NCBI GenBank assembly: GCA_024195265.1
Contig: JAJLRJ010000011.1
Location: 24,292,527 to 24,356,526, forward strand
DNA from: Dendrophyllia cribrosa
Taxonomy: Eukaryota > Cnidaria > Anthozoa > Scleractinia > Dendrophylliidae
Length of the DNA stretch: 64,000 nucleotides
Direction: 5' to 3'
Shown here: one piece after another, positions 11,270 to 22,594 of the stretch
How positions within the stretch are numbered: position 1 is the stretch's first letter
How the letters are laid out: every line of letters begins with the position of its first letter
Position numbers and translations under genes: made by a program
Notes under the pieces: model-generated
Told to the model about the DNA's origin: nothing
The model's input: only the letters and a program-made list of their open reading frames with translations
Databases searched by the model: none

Positions 11270-12675
11270 CAGGGTGTTTCAAAAGTTCGTGGACACCTTT
11301 CTATACAAATAAATGATGGTTTTAGAATTCCGATGTCAATGAAAGTTTTTCAGTTTTATGTACATTGTTTCCTTTGGCTACTGTTAAAATATCAATACCC
11401 AGCGTGCCCCCCATTCTTCTGTATAACGTTTTTAAGCCGTTGCGGCATGGAACGAGCTATCTCGCTGGTGGTATGTTTCGCCAGACTTGCCGTAACCTTG
11501 ATTTTCGTCCTCCCATCGTCTTAGGGATCGGATCTCTGTATGCAACTTCGTCAATGATGCTCCATAGATTTTCAATGGGATTAAGATCAGGTGAATTTGC
11601 TGGCCATTCATCTTTTTCAATAAAATTCGGGAGGTTTTTTCTTGCACCACTGCTGGGATGCTTTCGCAGTATGAGCTGGTGCGCCATCTTGTACGAAGGT
11701 CGTACTGCTTTTGTTCGTGAAAAGCTGTCATTTTATGGGCTCGTCTGTTGTAGATTGTCGGCTGAAAAGAGGCTTCACTTCCTTCTTAAGGATTTTGGTG
11801 ATATAATATTCTGCCGTTACATTTTGGCCTTGCGGGATAAAATGTAAGGAAGTCAGGCCGCGGCCTGTCATGCCACCCAAAACCATCCATTTGACGCTTC
11901 CTTTACAACTTGGTACGATGGCGGAACCTGGATCTCCTGTGAGCCCCATGCGATATCGTTTTTAGGGTTGGGGAGATGGAACAGGTATTTAATTAGGGCA
12001 CTCATCGCTAAAGAGAAAGTTTTCCCATTCATCTGTTGTAACTTTACGATATTTGCGAACGGATGCCAAGCGAGCTTTCCACTGTTTGTTGCTCAAAAGT
12101 GGTAGCTTTTTTCGTCTCGAAGGTTTCCATCATTTCCTGCAGATCCAGGCACATCTTTGTTCTTCAGTTGTTTGCTGATTTTTCTGGTGGAACTGCCTCT
12201 TTTATACTTTGCATTTTCTATAATTTTCTTAGCGGTTCTGTCTAGGACTTCTTGGCTTGTCGGAAAAATCTAAAGAACTTTTTTCCCAGCTCTTGCTTTT
12301 TTGCAGTATTTTAGCCGTTTCTCACACAGATACTCCAGATGATCATAAAATTGCTGCCTGTGCTCTTAAATAGACTGCTTTTTGGAATTTTTTAGGGATC
12401 ATACTTTCAAATGATATCAAAACAATGAAAATCTGGTTGCTACTGAAAACAGACAAAAAAGGCGGGAAAGTACAGAAACACACACGACACAGATTTGCAC
12501 CTTTTGGCGGGAAAATATTTATTTCAGTGATTTTCTTTATTCGACTTATATAATAGTTCTGAAAATCAATAAACAATAAGATTTGTTAATGCCTGTAAGA
12601 AAATGGACAGAAAAATACAAAATCTGGATGATGTATAGACTTCTAAAAATGTCCACGAACTTTTGAAACACCCTG
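11270..12675 (-). mobile_element. Tc1/mariner-superfamily transposon, complete ends, broken transposase
   Basis: 1,406-bp element with a perfect 26-bp terminal inverted repeat beginning CAGGGTGTTTCAAAAG, flanked by TA at 11,268-11,269 and 12,676-12,677. It is inserted in the minisatellite, whose words continue on both sides. The transposase is on the minus strand. Both ends are intact, so mobilisation in trans was once possible. Confidence 0.92.
11432..12260 (-). pseudogene. Tc1-like transposase, frameshifted
   Basis: Minus-strand pieces in different frames. The upstream piece (11,949-11,728) includes KWMVLGGMTGRG. The middle piece contains a QDGAPAH motif (second catalytic Asp) near 11,670-11,690. 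The last piece has WPANSPDLNPIENLW (catalytic Glu). The second and third motifs lie in different frames, separated near a run of six A on the coding strand (about 11,635-11,641), consistent with a 1-base indel. If that indel is ignored, 37 residues separate the Asp and Glu, more than the 34 of classic Tc1. The N-terminal DNA-binding region (about 11,950-12,260) is too decayed to read. The gene is dead in this copy. Confidence 0.8.
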
Positions 12676-12735
12676 TACACTATAGTACCACTGTTCCACT
12701 GTTCCACTACACTTTTGTACCACTGTGCCACGAAA
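12676..12735. repeat. Minisatellite, third block
   Basis: Resumes with CACTATAGTACCAC and CACTGTTCCAC words straight after the Tc1-like element's right TA. Confidence 0.8.
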
Positions 12736-13419
12736 CTTAACCATTAACAAATTGGTGATCCCGGCCGTACAAACCTTAATCATTAACAAATTGGTGATCC
12801 CGGTACACGAAACACAAGCCCAAAACGCGTGCCATTTATAGCGCATCAAGGCCGAGCCGTGTCTTCGATGCAGTTGTCACGCAGCTGTTTAGAACCTCTA
12901 ATTTCTTTGGACCTGTATACCACGCAGCTCTATTGTTTTCAGGTCTAGGGTCTATTGTTAGCCATTGTTCTGTTGTTTGTTCTATTGTTTTCTCAGCCAA
13001 TCCTGTGAGGCGTTCCGAGAGCTACGTGGCGACCTCTTCGATGAAATTCAAGAAATTAATTCAACTGAATTTAAGCAACACGTTTAACAACAATTCTCCA
13101 AAACTAACGAGAACACAAACAAAAAGTCAATCACAGATTGATATCAGGATAAATTCCCATCGAAAAATGTAATTTGTTTTACCTTTAAGTCCCTCCGGCG
13201 ACTACTGTGCTTGGAAATTCTTTAAATCTCCGCTTTGGTGCTGAAATCCGTAAAACGAACCCATCTCTCGCATTGTTAAAAACGGATATAGTTCCTCGAA
13301 GCAAGATTTTATCCCTGATAGCTCTTCTTTTTCCACTAAAGCGGCTTCTGAGTATCCCTTAATTAGTATCTCTGTTTAATTAGTATCCCGTTTTCTCCGC
13401 TAAGTAAACACAGCAAAAC
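12736..13419. other. No gene recognised
   Basis: Contains a short direct repeat of about 35 bp at 12,738-12,800 (AACCATTAACAAATTGGTGA, then AATCATTAACAAATTGGTGA). The open frame at 12,933-13,172 has no domain. Confidence 0.35.
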
Positions 13420-13423
13420 ATTA

Positions 13424-13995
13424 ACCCTATTCAGCCTGGGCTTTTTTTGAGTTTCTGAGCCTGGGGGGGGGGCTTCGTAACTTCAAGAACATTAAGGCTA
13501 TGACAATGAAACCTAGAGGGTACATAGTACGTCCACAACTGTCTCCTTTGCGGTCCGCACAATGGAAGGATGACGTCATATGACGTAGTTATTAGGTAAT
13601 TAGTTATACGGCCGCCATCTTGGATCCGCCATCTTGGATTTCTGAAATTTTTTAAAACCCCATAAAAACCGTCCAAATTGACGCAAAATTAATCAAAACC
13701 AAAAAAATTAAAGGCTAAATGACGTAAAAATACAAAAGTTATACCAATAAACATTGTTTTTCTTCATTCAAAGGTATAAATATGCAAATTTCAAAAAACG
13801 TGGCTGTCAAAATCTTGTTGCCATGGAAACATCAACTCACGTGATCAAAAAATTGGCATATAAAATTGTTGCCAGATAAATTTTAGGAAAAGTCACAAAG
13901 TTTGATGGCGTTTGAATGCATATTAAAAAAGTTATGAATGTTCAAAGTTAGCGCGGGCACTTTGTGCCCCCCCCCCCCCCCCAGGCCGAATAGGG
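13424..13995. mobile_element. TTAA-flanked foldback MITE (CCCTATTCAGCCTGGG family)
   Basis: 572 bp between TTAA at 13,420-13,423 and 13,996-13,999. The ends CCCTATTCAGCCTGGG and CCAGGCCGAATAGGG are inverted repeats. Its right half (about 13,735-13,965) matches 2,880-3,240 of the related element. The CCCTAT terminus and TTAA target fit a piggyBac-type MITE. Confidence 0.75.
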
Positions 13996-14414
13996 TTAAA
14001 GTGTTTTCCCAGCTGACGTGCATTCGGCCGGCATTCGGCCTTGCAACCGCGCGAAAAACAAAGCCTCGCTTTGGTTTCAACACGACGTCGTAAGCGCATG
14101 TTTTGCGACGTCATACGCGCCCGCGAGCTAGTCCTGCGCGACGGCGGAGCCGAGGCGGCGGGCACACGCGCGCCCGCGAAACATTCCGCTAGCCATGACC
14201 ATGAAAAATGACGGGCATAGGTTCTATGAGTATGGTGCTCCGCCGGGCCTTCGGCCCGCGGGCTCCGCTAAAAACGTTTTAAATGATGTATGTTGAGATT
14301 GGTCGGCGCCGCAATTGTCCCTTTCATAAACGGTCGCTGCCATTTTAGCGATACAATTTTTCACCAATTATCGATTGTTTTTTCTATCAGAGAAAGAAAA
14401 ATGCAATTAATAAC

Positions 14415-14479
14415 CTAGAATCGAACCCGGAACCTCTTGCATGCTAACATCCCTCCTTCACCACTAGGCACTAGGTTGA
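14415..14479 (-). repeat. tRNA-like SINE head
   Basis: The reverse complement begins AACCTAGTGCCTAGTGG and ends GGGTTCGATTCTAGGTT, giving an acceptor-like 7-bp pairing and a B-box (GGTTCGATTC). The anticodon arm does not fold well, so it is tRNA-derived rather than a functional tRNA. Confidence 0.45.
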
Positions 14480-15420
14480 TCCGGCAAACCCAATAAAAAT
14501 TTAATTATAAAAGGTCAATAACGGTGACCATATCCCTAAGTCTTACCTAATCGCGAATCTAGCTTACATCTAATAATCGCTTCACCTTGGCCCAATTTGA
14601 TCTAATAATGATAGCCTACTTTCGTCCCAATCCAGGCATAAACTAGAGAGGCCTTGTTAGGGGGGTTCCAGTTATCCCTTTTCCCTGTAATTATGAGCAC
14701 ATTGATCCCTTATCCCTAAAGGTATTAACAGTGTTATCCCTGAAAGTATCCCTGTTGGAATTTTTCCCATAGATGAAAGTGAAACCTAGCATACATTACT
14801 CTACAAATGCAATTAATATCTTATTCATGTTTACCTTTGAGAATAACTGATTGTATACTTCAATAAATGATGCAGCGGTTGTCTATATTCCACTGCCGGG
14901 ATAGCGACTGTATATCTTGACACTCCTTTTTTTTTTTTGGATCTGCACATTCTTAAGTCAGCTTAGTATAGTATGCCACGTTGCAGAACATAATTACAAA
15001 ACACTACTTGATAATAAAAAGGTTTAGGCACCTATCTTCACGTCCGACTCGTTAAGGGTTACATTACAAACAGTGGTTATAAATTGTAATTTTGTTCAAT
15101 CACAGACTCGATGAATAATGCTAAAAATTGCATTTTCTTTTCTGCATGAGAAATAATTCTCTCTTGCTTTGAGTATCCTCTAACCTGCACGGAAGGAAAC
15201 AACAGCTGTGGCTGCCTTAGATCACGAACGAGAATCAACAAGCATTGCAACCTAAACAGTCTCGACATTCAGAGATGGCACAATGGTAATAATGACGGTG
15301 GAAACTATATTCAGTGTATTAGTTGGAGTTCGATTATTGGTTCTTGGTTAAGTTTGATGTCTGGTTAGAATGATTATTGTTATTATTATTTTGTTTTCAA
15401 TTGTTGTTAATTAATGAAAG

Positions 15421-16063
15421 TTAGTAGAAGACATTGTTTGAGCTTGTTTTGTTCCTGGGTGATCTTGAGCGTCTCCCTGATCTCGTTGCAACTGGGGGAG
15501 TTTCTTCGTTTGACTGCATGTCGTCGTCCTCTTCTCTTTCCTCTTCAATTGCTTCAGACACAATCCGTGTGTCACCATTGTCGAGAGCGTTAACTAGTAG
15601 ACAGTAGTACATTTGATCACCGAGAGCAATTGTGTCATCTTCTTTCTGACAGTTCATAACAATGCTAAGAATGTTGGCTTTCTGGAGCTCGCCTACCGCA
15701 GCTGTTTCCACAAATTGACAGGGAAGCACGGGATCTTGTGCAAAGTACGTAACCTCCGCTGTAGCGTTCTCAGTATATCGCATGCAGGTTTTCGTTAAGT
15801 ATGGCTAGGGAGTAAGGTGACGGCTGCATTCGTTGCTGGAAACCTTTACTCGCACAAACAACAGTACCCTCCGAAATAAGGACCTCTGATGCAGTTGATT
15901 TGCTAGGAGCAATCTCTTGCTCAAAACCAATCGCTTGTTCTGCTTGCGCAAGTCCTGAGAAATCCACCGGCTTCGGATCTGTTTCATTGTTCTCATAGCA
16001 GCTCAAAGATAACGTACCGGCAGAGTCTTTTGTGGTCATGTTTCGTACAGGTTGTTGTCGCAC
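15421..16063 (-). pseudogene. Hypothetical element-encoded protein, two frames, acidic-TRSGR tail
   Basis: Frames 16,063-15,770 (97 codons) and 15,783-15,421 (120 codons) overlap slightly on the minus strand. They look like one coding region broken by a frameshift near 15,780. The second frame has an acidic patch (EEEREEDDD) followed by TRSGRRSRSPRNK and ends at a stop at 15,421. The acidic-then-TRSGR layout recalls the fragment at 10,096-10,548. No catalytic motif is seen. It lies within the TIR element at 14,648-17,384. Confidence 0.35.
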
Positions 16064-16356
16064 ACTTTACCCATGCTCCGCCGGCCCTTCACGTTCTCAT
16101 CTCATTAGCCAGTTGTTGTGTCGTCACTGTGGAGTTTCTGCAAGGTTTTGGCATAGAAGGAAATTGAGCAAATGGCAGAAGCCCAATTTGCTTAGTAGTA
16201 CGACGAGTCACTTGTGTAATATATGTAGCTACATGTTTTGTTTTTACATTTATTATTTGGACAGGTAGACGTCAAAGACATGGCCAACTCAAATGACCCT
16301 GGTGACCTTGATAATTGTAAACGCCGAAGGACCAGCAAATTCTGTAAATTATGAAA

Positions 16357-16728
16357 CTAAACGACATTTAATCGCATCGAAACTAGTTCGTGATTATCCT
16401 GTAGAAGGGGTAAAGCGACTTTAAATTGTTCGTCGGTGTCGATAGAAAATATCCTTCCACGTGGAAATTCTGGTTCCGCTGTTAATCGCTTGCATTGTAA
16501 TTTAACTTTGTATTTTAAGACTGCGATTTCCCTGGCTCTTTGGTCCAAACCACACGATTTCAGGTACCGAAGGAATGACGAAAGATTCTTTTCTTTTATT
16601 TTGGTCAAAAAAGACCACTTCATTGCCGACTTCTCATCGCTTTGTTTATAAATACATGCCGTAACTTCATGCAGTTCTTTGACGAAGGCCGTGTTGATGA
16701 GAATAAAAGTACACGTGGGACCAAACAC
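16357..16728 (-). CDS. Hypothetical ORF inside the 2.7-kb TIR element
   Basis: 123-codon frame starting at 16,728. The middle is helical and basic (KIKEKNLSSFLRYLKSCG, then a Lys/Arg-rich stretch), and the C-terminus ends RLNVV. No motif that I recognise. It may be an exon or a broken piece of the element's own protein. Two further minus-strand pieces lie downstream of it. Confidence 0.3.
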   Translation of the reverse strand: MFGPTCTFILINTAFVKELHEVTACIYKQSDEKSAMKWSFLTKIKEKNLSSFLRYLKSCGLDQRAREIAVLKYKVKLQCKRLTAEPEFPRGRIFSIDTDEQFKVALPLLQDNHELVSMRLNVV

Positions 16729-16867
16729 ACTCCATGTGATCCCTTAAGGTCTCCCGGAACAATAGCGGTGACGTGCCCCCGGTGCCAAATATCACTTAAC
16801 TGACTGATAATGACCGATACCCGATCAAGGGTGTTAAAAACAGTGAACAAGAGTGGTTAAAACTGTA

Positions 16868-17010
16868 AAAAAGAATTACAATTTTTATGACAATTACAAT
16901 TACAATTACAAATACAATAAATAAATCAATTATTATAATAATAAATAAATTAAGTAAACTAAAAAAGAAAAAGGAAATTTTTCACGCAACCCGCGGTTAG
17001 CTTAGGCTAA
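16868..17010 (-). repeat. Retroposon tail with GGCTAATCGAGGCGGG word
   Basis: A (TTACAA)n tract and AT-rich run followed by GCTTAGGCTAATCGAGGCGGG. The same word occurs next to the (ACA)n tail at about 22,480-22,500, suggesting two copies of one minus-strand retroposon. This copy lies within the 2.7-kb TIR element. Confidence 0.4.
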
Positions 17011-17914
17011 TCGAGGCGGGAGGTGAAGAGGACAAGAAAGAAAATATAAGAAAACCTAGATCTAAGAATAAATTTACAAAGCGAACAAAAATTAGATATG
17101 ACACTGCGTAAATATTTGCTAAAATAGTCAAATCTATTATAAAATAAATACTTTACATCTATTTAGAAGAGCTTCGGTGTTGTATTTGAATTAAGGTATC
17201 GACTTCAACATAGTCATCCCTACCTAAAGTGTATCGAATAAAAATACAGAACCTAATAATAAAATACATAATCTAACTTCGTTAAATTTGTTTTTCATTA
17301 TCCCTATAACTCATTCTCTTATCCCTTATCCTTAAATATATTTTGCCAGTTATCCCTTATCCCTAAAACCCCTAACAGGGCCTCACTAGAGAGAAATGGC
17401 ATCGACCATTACAAAAGGCTTGGTAACTAATGAATGCTAATGATGGCATCGACCGTTTACTAAAAGGAAATCAACGTCGGCGCCGTTTATATTTGTTCAC
17501 GTTTTCAATGCGCGACAACCGGAAACCCGTCTTTGGTTTGGCGCATGCGCGGACATTTGACCATAGTGGGCAGGTACTGTATATCCGGGATATAAATTTT
17601 AGCAAAACTAGGCTTTTCTTCAAGAGATTGCGTGTAACTGCCGCGCGTTTTGGCAGAAATGGAAACTACAGTCAGTTTTGGATTAGGAACGGACCATTAT
17701 TTTTTTGACGGAGGTGTTGGAAAATATATTTTTTGCAGCAGTTGCCGCATATAAAAAAATGTTTGCATGTGAAAATTTTTCAAAAACACCGGCAAAAAAA
17801 GTAATGGTCCGTCCCTTAGTACTAAAAGCGCAGTAGAAATTTTCCAAAGGCCAATACACTTCGAGTTAATTACTTTTCTAATTAATTTGTCAGAAATTTC
17901 CAATAGCTAACAGG

Positions 17915-18120
17915 GAGCAGCGTGGTCGAGTGGTTATGGTGCCGGACTTGAAATCCGGAGGTCCCGAGTTCAAGTCCCGCTCTGACCACTTGCTGGAGTT
18001 GTTTCACGGCAGACCCGAGTTCAACTCCTCGGCCACGCTTGTGAAATAGCCAACTGGTTTGCCTCCAACTTGTTGGGATTTTTAACATGTTATGTTCAAT
18101 TTGCAATATTTATTTATATA
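17915..18120 (+). mobile_element. tRNA-derived SINE (copy 1)
   Basis: tRNA-like head GCAGCGTGGTCGAGTGG with a well-formed anticodon arm (CCGGACTTGAAATCCGG, TGA in the loop) and B-box (GAGTTCAAGTC). The body carries a second B-box-like GAGTTCAACTCC and CTCGGCCACGC, then an AT-rich tail. The long variable arm of a real tRNA-Ser is absent. Other copies are at 50,800-51,008 (-) and 61,600-61,855 (+). Confidence 0.8.
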
Positions 18121-19271
18121 TTTGAGTGCGTGCCAGTGAATTAGCTTGTCAATGATAGCTAAGTGTTCGTCCATTATAAACGAGAAAGTGAAGTCGTAAA
18201 GCCATGCTGTAGTTGATTGGCTCTATGAACGCGAATACAAAACAAATGATTTCAGTGAAACATTGCATTACAGAATTAATGGCAACTGAAACTTATGAAC
18301 AATCTTTTTTCTTAAGTCGGATAAAACATGTCCTTACGAAAACGAAATTTGTAATAAAACTTCTGATATAAAAACAAGATTAAAAAACGATATCATTTTC
18401 TGTAGATTTTTTTTTTAACGTAATGAAAGACGGTTTCGTAAAAAAACGTGAACCTATTTTTTACTCAACCGGTGCGTGTTTTTATTAAATATTTACCTTA
18501 TGATATCTGAAGCTCACTGTATCACTCCTCACGGAAATCGGAGCTTAATAAGTCGCCGTTGTGTTTTCTTCTCTATCTTTTCAAAGCCTTCTTTCAACTT
18601 ATCTACTCGTAACAGTTGCAGAAAGTCTACACTTTGCATGGAATCATTGCAAAAACGGCTGTCTTTTCGTGCACCTCGAGGCTCGTAGTTTATTGCGTAA
18701 CAACGTACATGTAATTGCGTAACTGCGTATGATATTCTAAGTTTCCTTTTATAACATAAAACATAACATGATATGTACGTTTTCATTTTACAAACCAATT
18801 TTGAACTATTTTACAAAAAGCAATTTTTATCTTACGAAATAAGGAAAAGCAAATAACACTTTTACAAGGCATGTTTGATCGATTTTCCTAAGTGTTTTGT
18901 GCAATAAATACATGCATGGTTAAATTTCTTTAAGTACTTATGGAGCTGATGTACATGAAATAGAATTGAAAAAGAATTTAAGAGAAAATTGAAAGTAATT
19001 TAGTCAAGTTTTGGAACTGTTGTTTACATTCCCAAGTATTTTATGATAAACTTTCCATGTAGCGTACAGGCAATTTGTCAGTAAAATTAGATGTAAGACA
19101 TGTAAAATGCGCTTTCTTCTCTCAAAAGGTTTAACTTTGTCTCGGGGAAAGGACTTAAAAAACATTTAAAGAAACATTTTTTTTCTTCAAAATCTGATAA
19201 AGCACCATTTTTGTCCAGTCACAGTGCGCACAGATAGCTTCTACTCTATACCTGAAACCACCTCGATGTAT
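18121..19271. other. No gene recognised
   Basis: AT-rich sequence without supported coding regions, long repeats or RNA genes. Confidence 0.4.
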
Positions 19272-19406
19272 ATGTTGCGGTGCAATTTTATCCTTGGTGC
19301 AAATTTTATTTTCCTTTGTTTTGGGTATGGTAATGTATGGTAGGATAATGAGTTTTAAACAAAGGAAAATAAAATTTGCACCAAGGACAAAATTGCACCA
19401 CAACAT
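19272..19406. mobile_element. Palindromic MITE, ATGTTGTAGTTC family (copy 2)
   Basis: Nearly perfect hairpin. The left arm reads ATGTTGCGGTGCAATTTTAT and CCTTGGTGCAAATTTTATTT; the right arm is its inverse, ending CACCACAACAT. The loop is about 30 bp. Confidence 0.7.
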
Positions 19407-19614
19407 ATATATATTTCTTGATATTGTCGCTAACTTAGCAGACATCATATTATAGCTAAAAGCATGTACATGAATTCGGGGTCCGACTGAACTTAGAAAG
19501 TGAAAAGAAATATTTACAATTGATGAAAAATACCTTCCAGTTAGAGTAAATTACATCAAATGCCTGAAACAGTGGAGAAATGCGTTTATTTCGACAAGTG
19601 AAAAAATAAACTGA

Positions 19615-21190
19615 ACGCAAATAATAGACAAATATAAATTCAGGTATATTGTTCAATGCATTTATGTAATCTATACGTACTTGCTTTAAGTAATTCATTA
19701 TTAATAACTAACAAACTTATTTGAATTTACCACTGTCACCTTAGACTACCTACAAAGTGCCTGTTAAGGAAGTTCTCCATTGACTGTGACATGATTTTCT
19801 TTTTCCAAAAAAAAATATGACGGAAGTTTGGGTTTTCCATAACAAATTTGTTGATAAATTTTTGCTGAGAAAGTGCTACAATAGCGGGGATAATTATACA
19901 ATTCTTCATTTTGTTCTTTTTACAAAAGGGATTGATGAAGCAATCAAAAGGTAGCGCACTGGGTCTCTTCGAATTTTTTTAGCTGACAACTTAATTTTCT
20001 GCTTGAATTTTTGATGAAGGTGTACAAATAGATTCTCGGAACCCTTCACCCGTTTCAGATGTGTTTTATCTTCCGGCTACAAAACCCAATCCCTTCATTT
20101 TCGCCCCCTTTTAAGCCGAAATGAATACAATACCAATGCAATATTGTTTACTCACTCCCACTCATGCCCATTACGCCGCAATATTGTTTATATAAGGTGA
20201 TTTCCTCACACTCGCACCTCAGGGCGACCACTCAATACAACAAGGTGAAAGTGGTTCTATAGACTGAGGTAAATAACCCTCAAAAGGACAATTAGAGGAC
20301 AGGAGCCCGCAGCGGAGCGGAACGCAAATAATAGACAAATATAAATTCAGGTATATTGTCCGATGCGTATATGTAATATTTTCGTGCTTGCTTTTAGTTA
20401 TTAATTATTAAGAACAAACAAACTTATAAATTGGAATTTAGCACCGTCACCTTAGAGTACTGACATTTACCTGTTAAGGAAGTTCTCTATTGTCTGTGAC
20501 ATGATTATAAAAACATAGAATTTTGGGTTTTCTATAACAAACTTTTATCCCAACTTTTTGATAAATTTATGCAGAGAAACTGCTGCAATAGCAGGGATAA
20601 TTGTATAATTCTTAATTTTGTTATTTTTACTATAACGAGCTATATGTAGGTCTCTTCGATTATTTCTTTAGCCGACTTTAATTTTCTGCTTGAACTTTTT
20701 CCGAAGGTGTGCAGCTAGATTCAATCTTGGAACCCTTCGTCCGTTTTTAGACGAAAATCTGTTTTACCTTCCGGCTATTAACCCAATCCCTTCATTTTTG
20801 CCCATTTTTAAGCCGAAATTAATACAGTACCGGTGCAATATTGTGAGTAGTAAAGTAATGTAAAACTTTATTTCAGCAGGGTGGCCCATTCAGCTCGAAG
20901 GCTGGTATCCAGAGGGGCTCTGCATTTAAAAAATACTTTACATTATGCTAATTACAAAGGCTAAAAAAAATACATAAGAGGACTAGGCAAATTACAATAC
21001 TAATTTAAATAAGAAGGCAAAAAATGTATTACTAAAATTTATGATAAAAAGAATTATTTTGCTAGGTGGTGATAAGGTTATTTCCTCAGGCTCGAACCTC
21101 AGGGCTACCATTCAATACAACAATGAAAAGTAGTTCTATAGACTGAGGTAATCAACCCTTGATAAGACAGTTAAAGGACAGGGTCCCGTA
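19615..21190. repeat. Tandem duplication of about 0.7 kb, second copy interrupted
   Basis: Copy 1 runs 19,615-20,321 and copy 2 starts at 20,322. Both begin AACGCAAATAATAGACAAAT and share the order of all landmarks, ending near GGTTCTATAGACTGAGGTAA and CTATAGACTGAGGTAATCAA. Copy 2 carries an extra segment of about 220 bp at 20,845-21,065 absent from copy 1. Confidence 0.65.
20845..21065 (-). mobile_element. Retroposon-like insertion in tandem copy 2
   Basis: The segment starts GTAATGTAAAACTTTATTT on the plus strand (AATAAAG-type tail on the minus strand) and interrupts sequence that is continuous in copy 1. No ORF. It was probably retroposed, but the target duplication is not clear. Confidence 0.4.
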
Positions 21191-21784
21191 CTTTTGAAAG
21201 TCTCAATAACCTTTCGGGCTCGGAATTTTTTTTAAATATGCGTAATGTTTACATTCAAGACTCAAATTTTGTTGGTTTTTAAAGCTAAGCGATCAAATTT
21301 TAAGCTGACGAAACAAGTCGGGTTAAATGTTCGGATTAAAGGTACACCATACGTCATTTTGTTGCTTCTATATCGTTAATTATCTGCCGAAGCTTTCGAT
21401 ATACGGGCCTCAGGGTCAGGCTGTTAAAAGAACGGTAAAACTATAAACCTGGATTTTAGTATCAACTTCGAAGACAATTAAATGACTTATTAACAAACAT
21501 TTTCCCAACTTTTTTCTTTGGATCACTCACTTCCGACTTGGACTAGTTTTCGATTCTAGATAAAAACACGTTTTTGATAACAGTTTAAAACAAGATAAGT
21601 GAAATCTTTTATAAACTTCTAATCGTGGGTTAGCGTTCATTGGCTTTATCGAACAACTGGGCCCAGCACTCAAATTAGCGACTCAGTGGATGCTAAGTAT
21701 GACATGCTTGCCATGTTCATATGTCGTTGCATTTCCTACATTTTATATTTCCGCCCTATATACTACTCATGCGGAAGGCCCCTT
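21191..21784. other. No gene recognised
   Basis: Around 21,193-21,240 there is a partial copy of the CTTTCGGGCTCGGAA foldback family (see 52,771 and 59,471). Nothing else is supported. Confidence 0.35.
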
Positions 21785-21880
21785 ATGATGATAATGATGA
21801 TGATGGTAAAGATGATGATGATGATGATGATGATAATAATGATGATGATGATGATGATGACGATGATGATGATGATGATG
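21785..21880. repeat. (GAT)n microsatellite
   Basis: About 95 bp of imperfect GAT/ATG triplets. The Met-rich open frame here is the translated repeat. Confidence 0.9.
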
Positions 21881-22422
21881 GTATGGCTTACCTTTCTTGA
21901 AGGAAGACCTTCAAAACGCAGGGGCTGCTATCAGTGGTTTTCGTTCAGGAACGTGAGTGAAACGTCTTTGACAACAATACTCACTTGAAAGTTGCACATA
22001 AATAATTTATTGCTGGGGCACTTGTTTCCATGTAAACAGCTATCGAATATAATCCGTACGTCATAAGGGGAAACATATTCAGTTTATCCCTTTATTAATG
22101 ATACCAGTGATACCAGTGACGGATGAACTTGGTATTTCGCAACATTTTCCGCGTTGAATGCACGCAACCTATTGCTTCAGTCCCAACCATTCGCTTTATC
22201 GGAAATGTTATGTTACCGCTTAATGTAAGAACATAATTTAGTACCATGGAATTTTACTTCATGTCTATTGCAGCTAGTCGATTTTAATGCCCTTTTATCA
22301 TATTTTAAAGCTTTTTGGAAGGAAATTGTTCAGTATAGTCAGTGTCGTGTTTTTAAGGATGTCTTGTAGTTTTTACTTTGGTATATATTGCGTTAAATGC
22401 GCTACTGCGTATTTTATATTCT

Positions 22423-22540
22423 ACAACAACAACAAGCAACAACAATTTTATTTCAATATTAATAAAACAAAATTTTAAACATTGGCTAATCAAGGCGGGT
22501 TGTCAAAAATAAGAACAAAAATTAACATTAGCTCCTAGTA
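22423..22540 (-). repeat. Retroposon tail with (CAA)n
   Basis: (ACAACA)n then TTTTATTT, followed by GGCTAATCAAGGCGGG, the same word as at 16,990. Probably the 3' end of a minus-strand retroposon. Confidence 0.4.
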
Positions 22541-22594
22541 ATATAGTCATTCTCCTAGTAATTCTAATTCTCCTAGTAATTCTTAGCTTTACAT

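Larger units (their letters stand above)
14648..17384. mobile_element. Unrecognised 2.7-kb TIR DNA transposon
   Basis: The left end GAGGCCTTGTTAGGGG and right end CCCCTAACAGGGCCTC are inverted repeats (15 of 16 positions). They are flanked by the direct repeat ACTAGA (14,642-14,647 and 17,385-17,390), which can be read as the 8-bp ACTAGAGA if the element starts two bases later. Subterminal TTATCCCT words are abundant on both sides (14,670-14,760 and 17,298-17,368). The interior carries several minus-strand open frames, described separately. No DDE motif or known transposase domain was recognised, so the superfamily is open. Candidates from a 6-8-bp target duplication include hAT, P, KDZ or Dada-like. 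Confidence 0.55.

Noticed and set aside
11365..11847. 160-codon plus-strand ORF
   Set aside because: Antisense shadow of the degraded Tc1-like transposase.
17915..17990. Functional tRNA-Ser (TGA) gene
   Set aside because: The long variable arm needed for tRNA-Ser is missing and the same head continues into a SINE body in three places.
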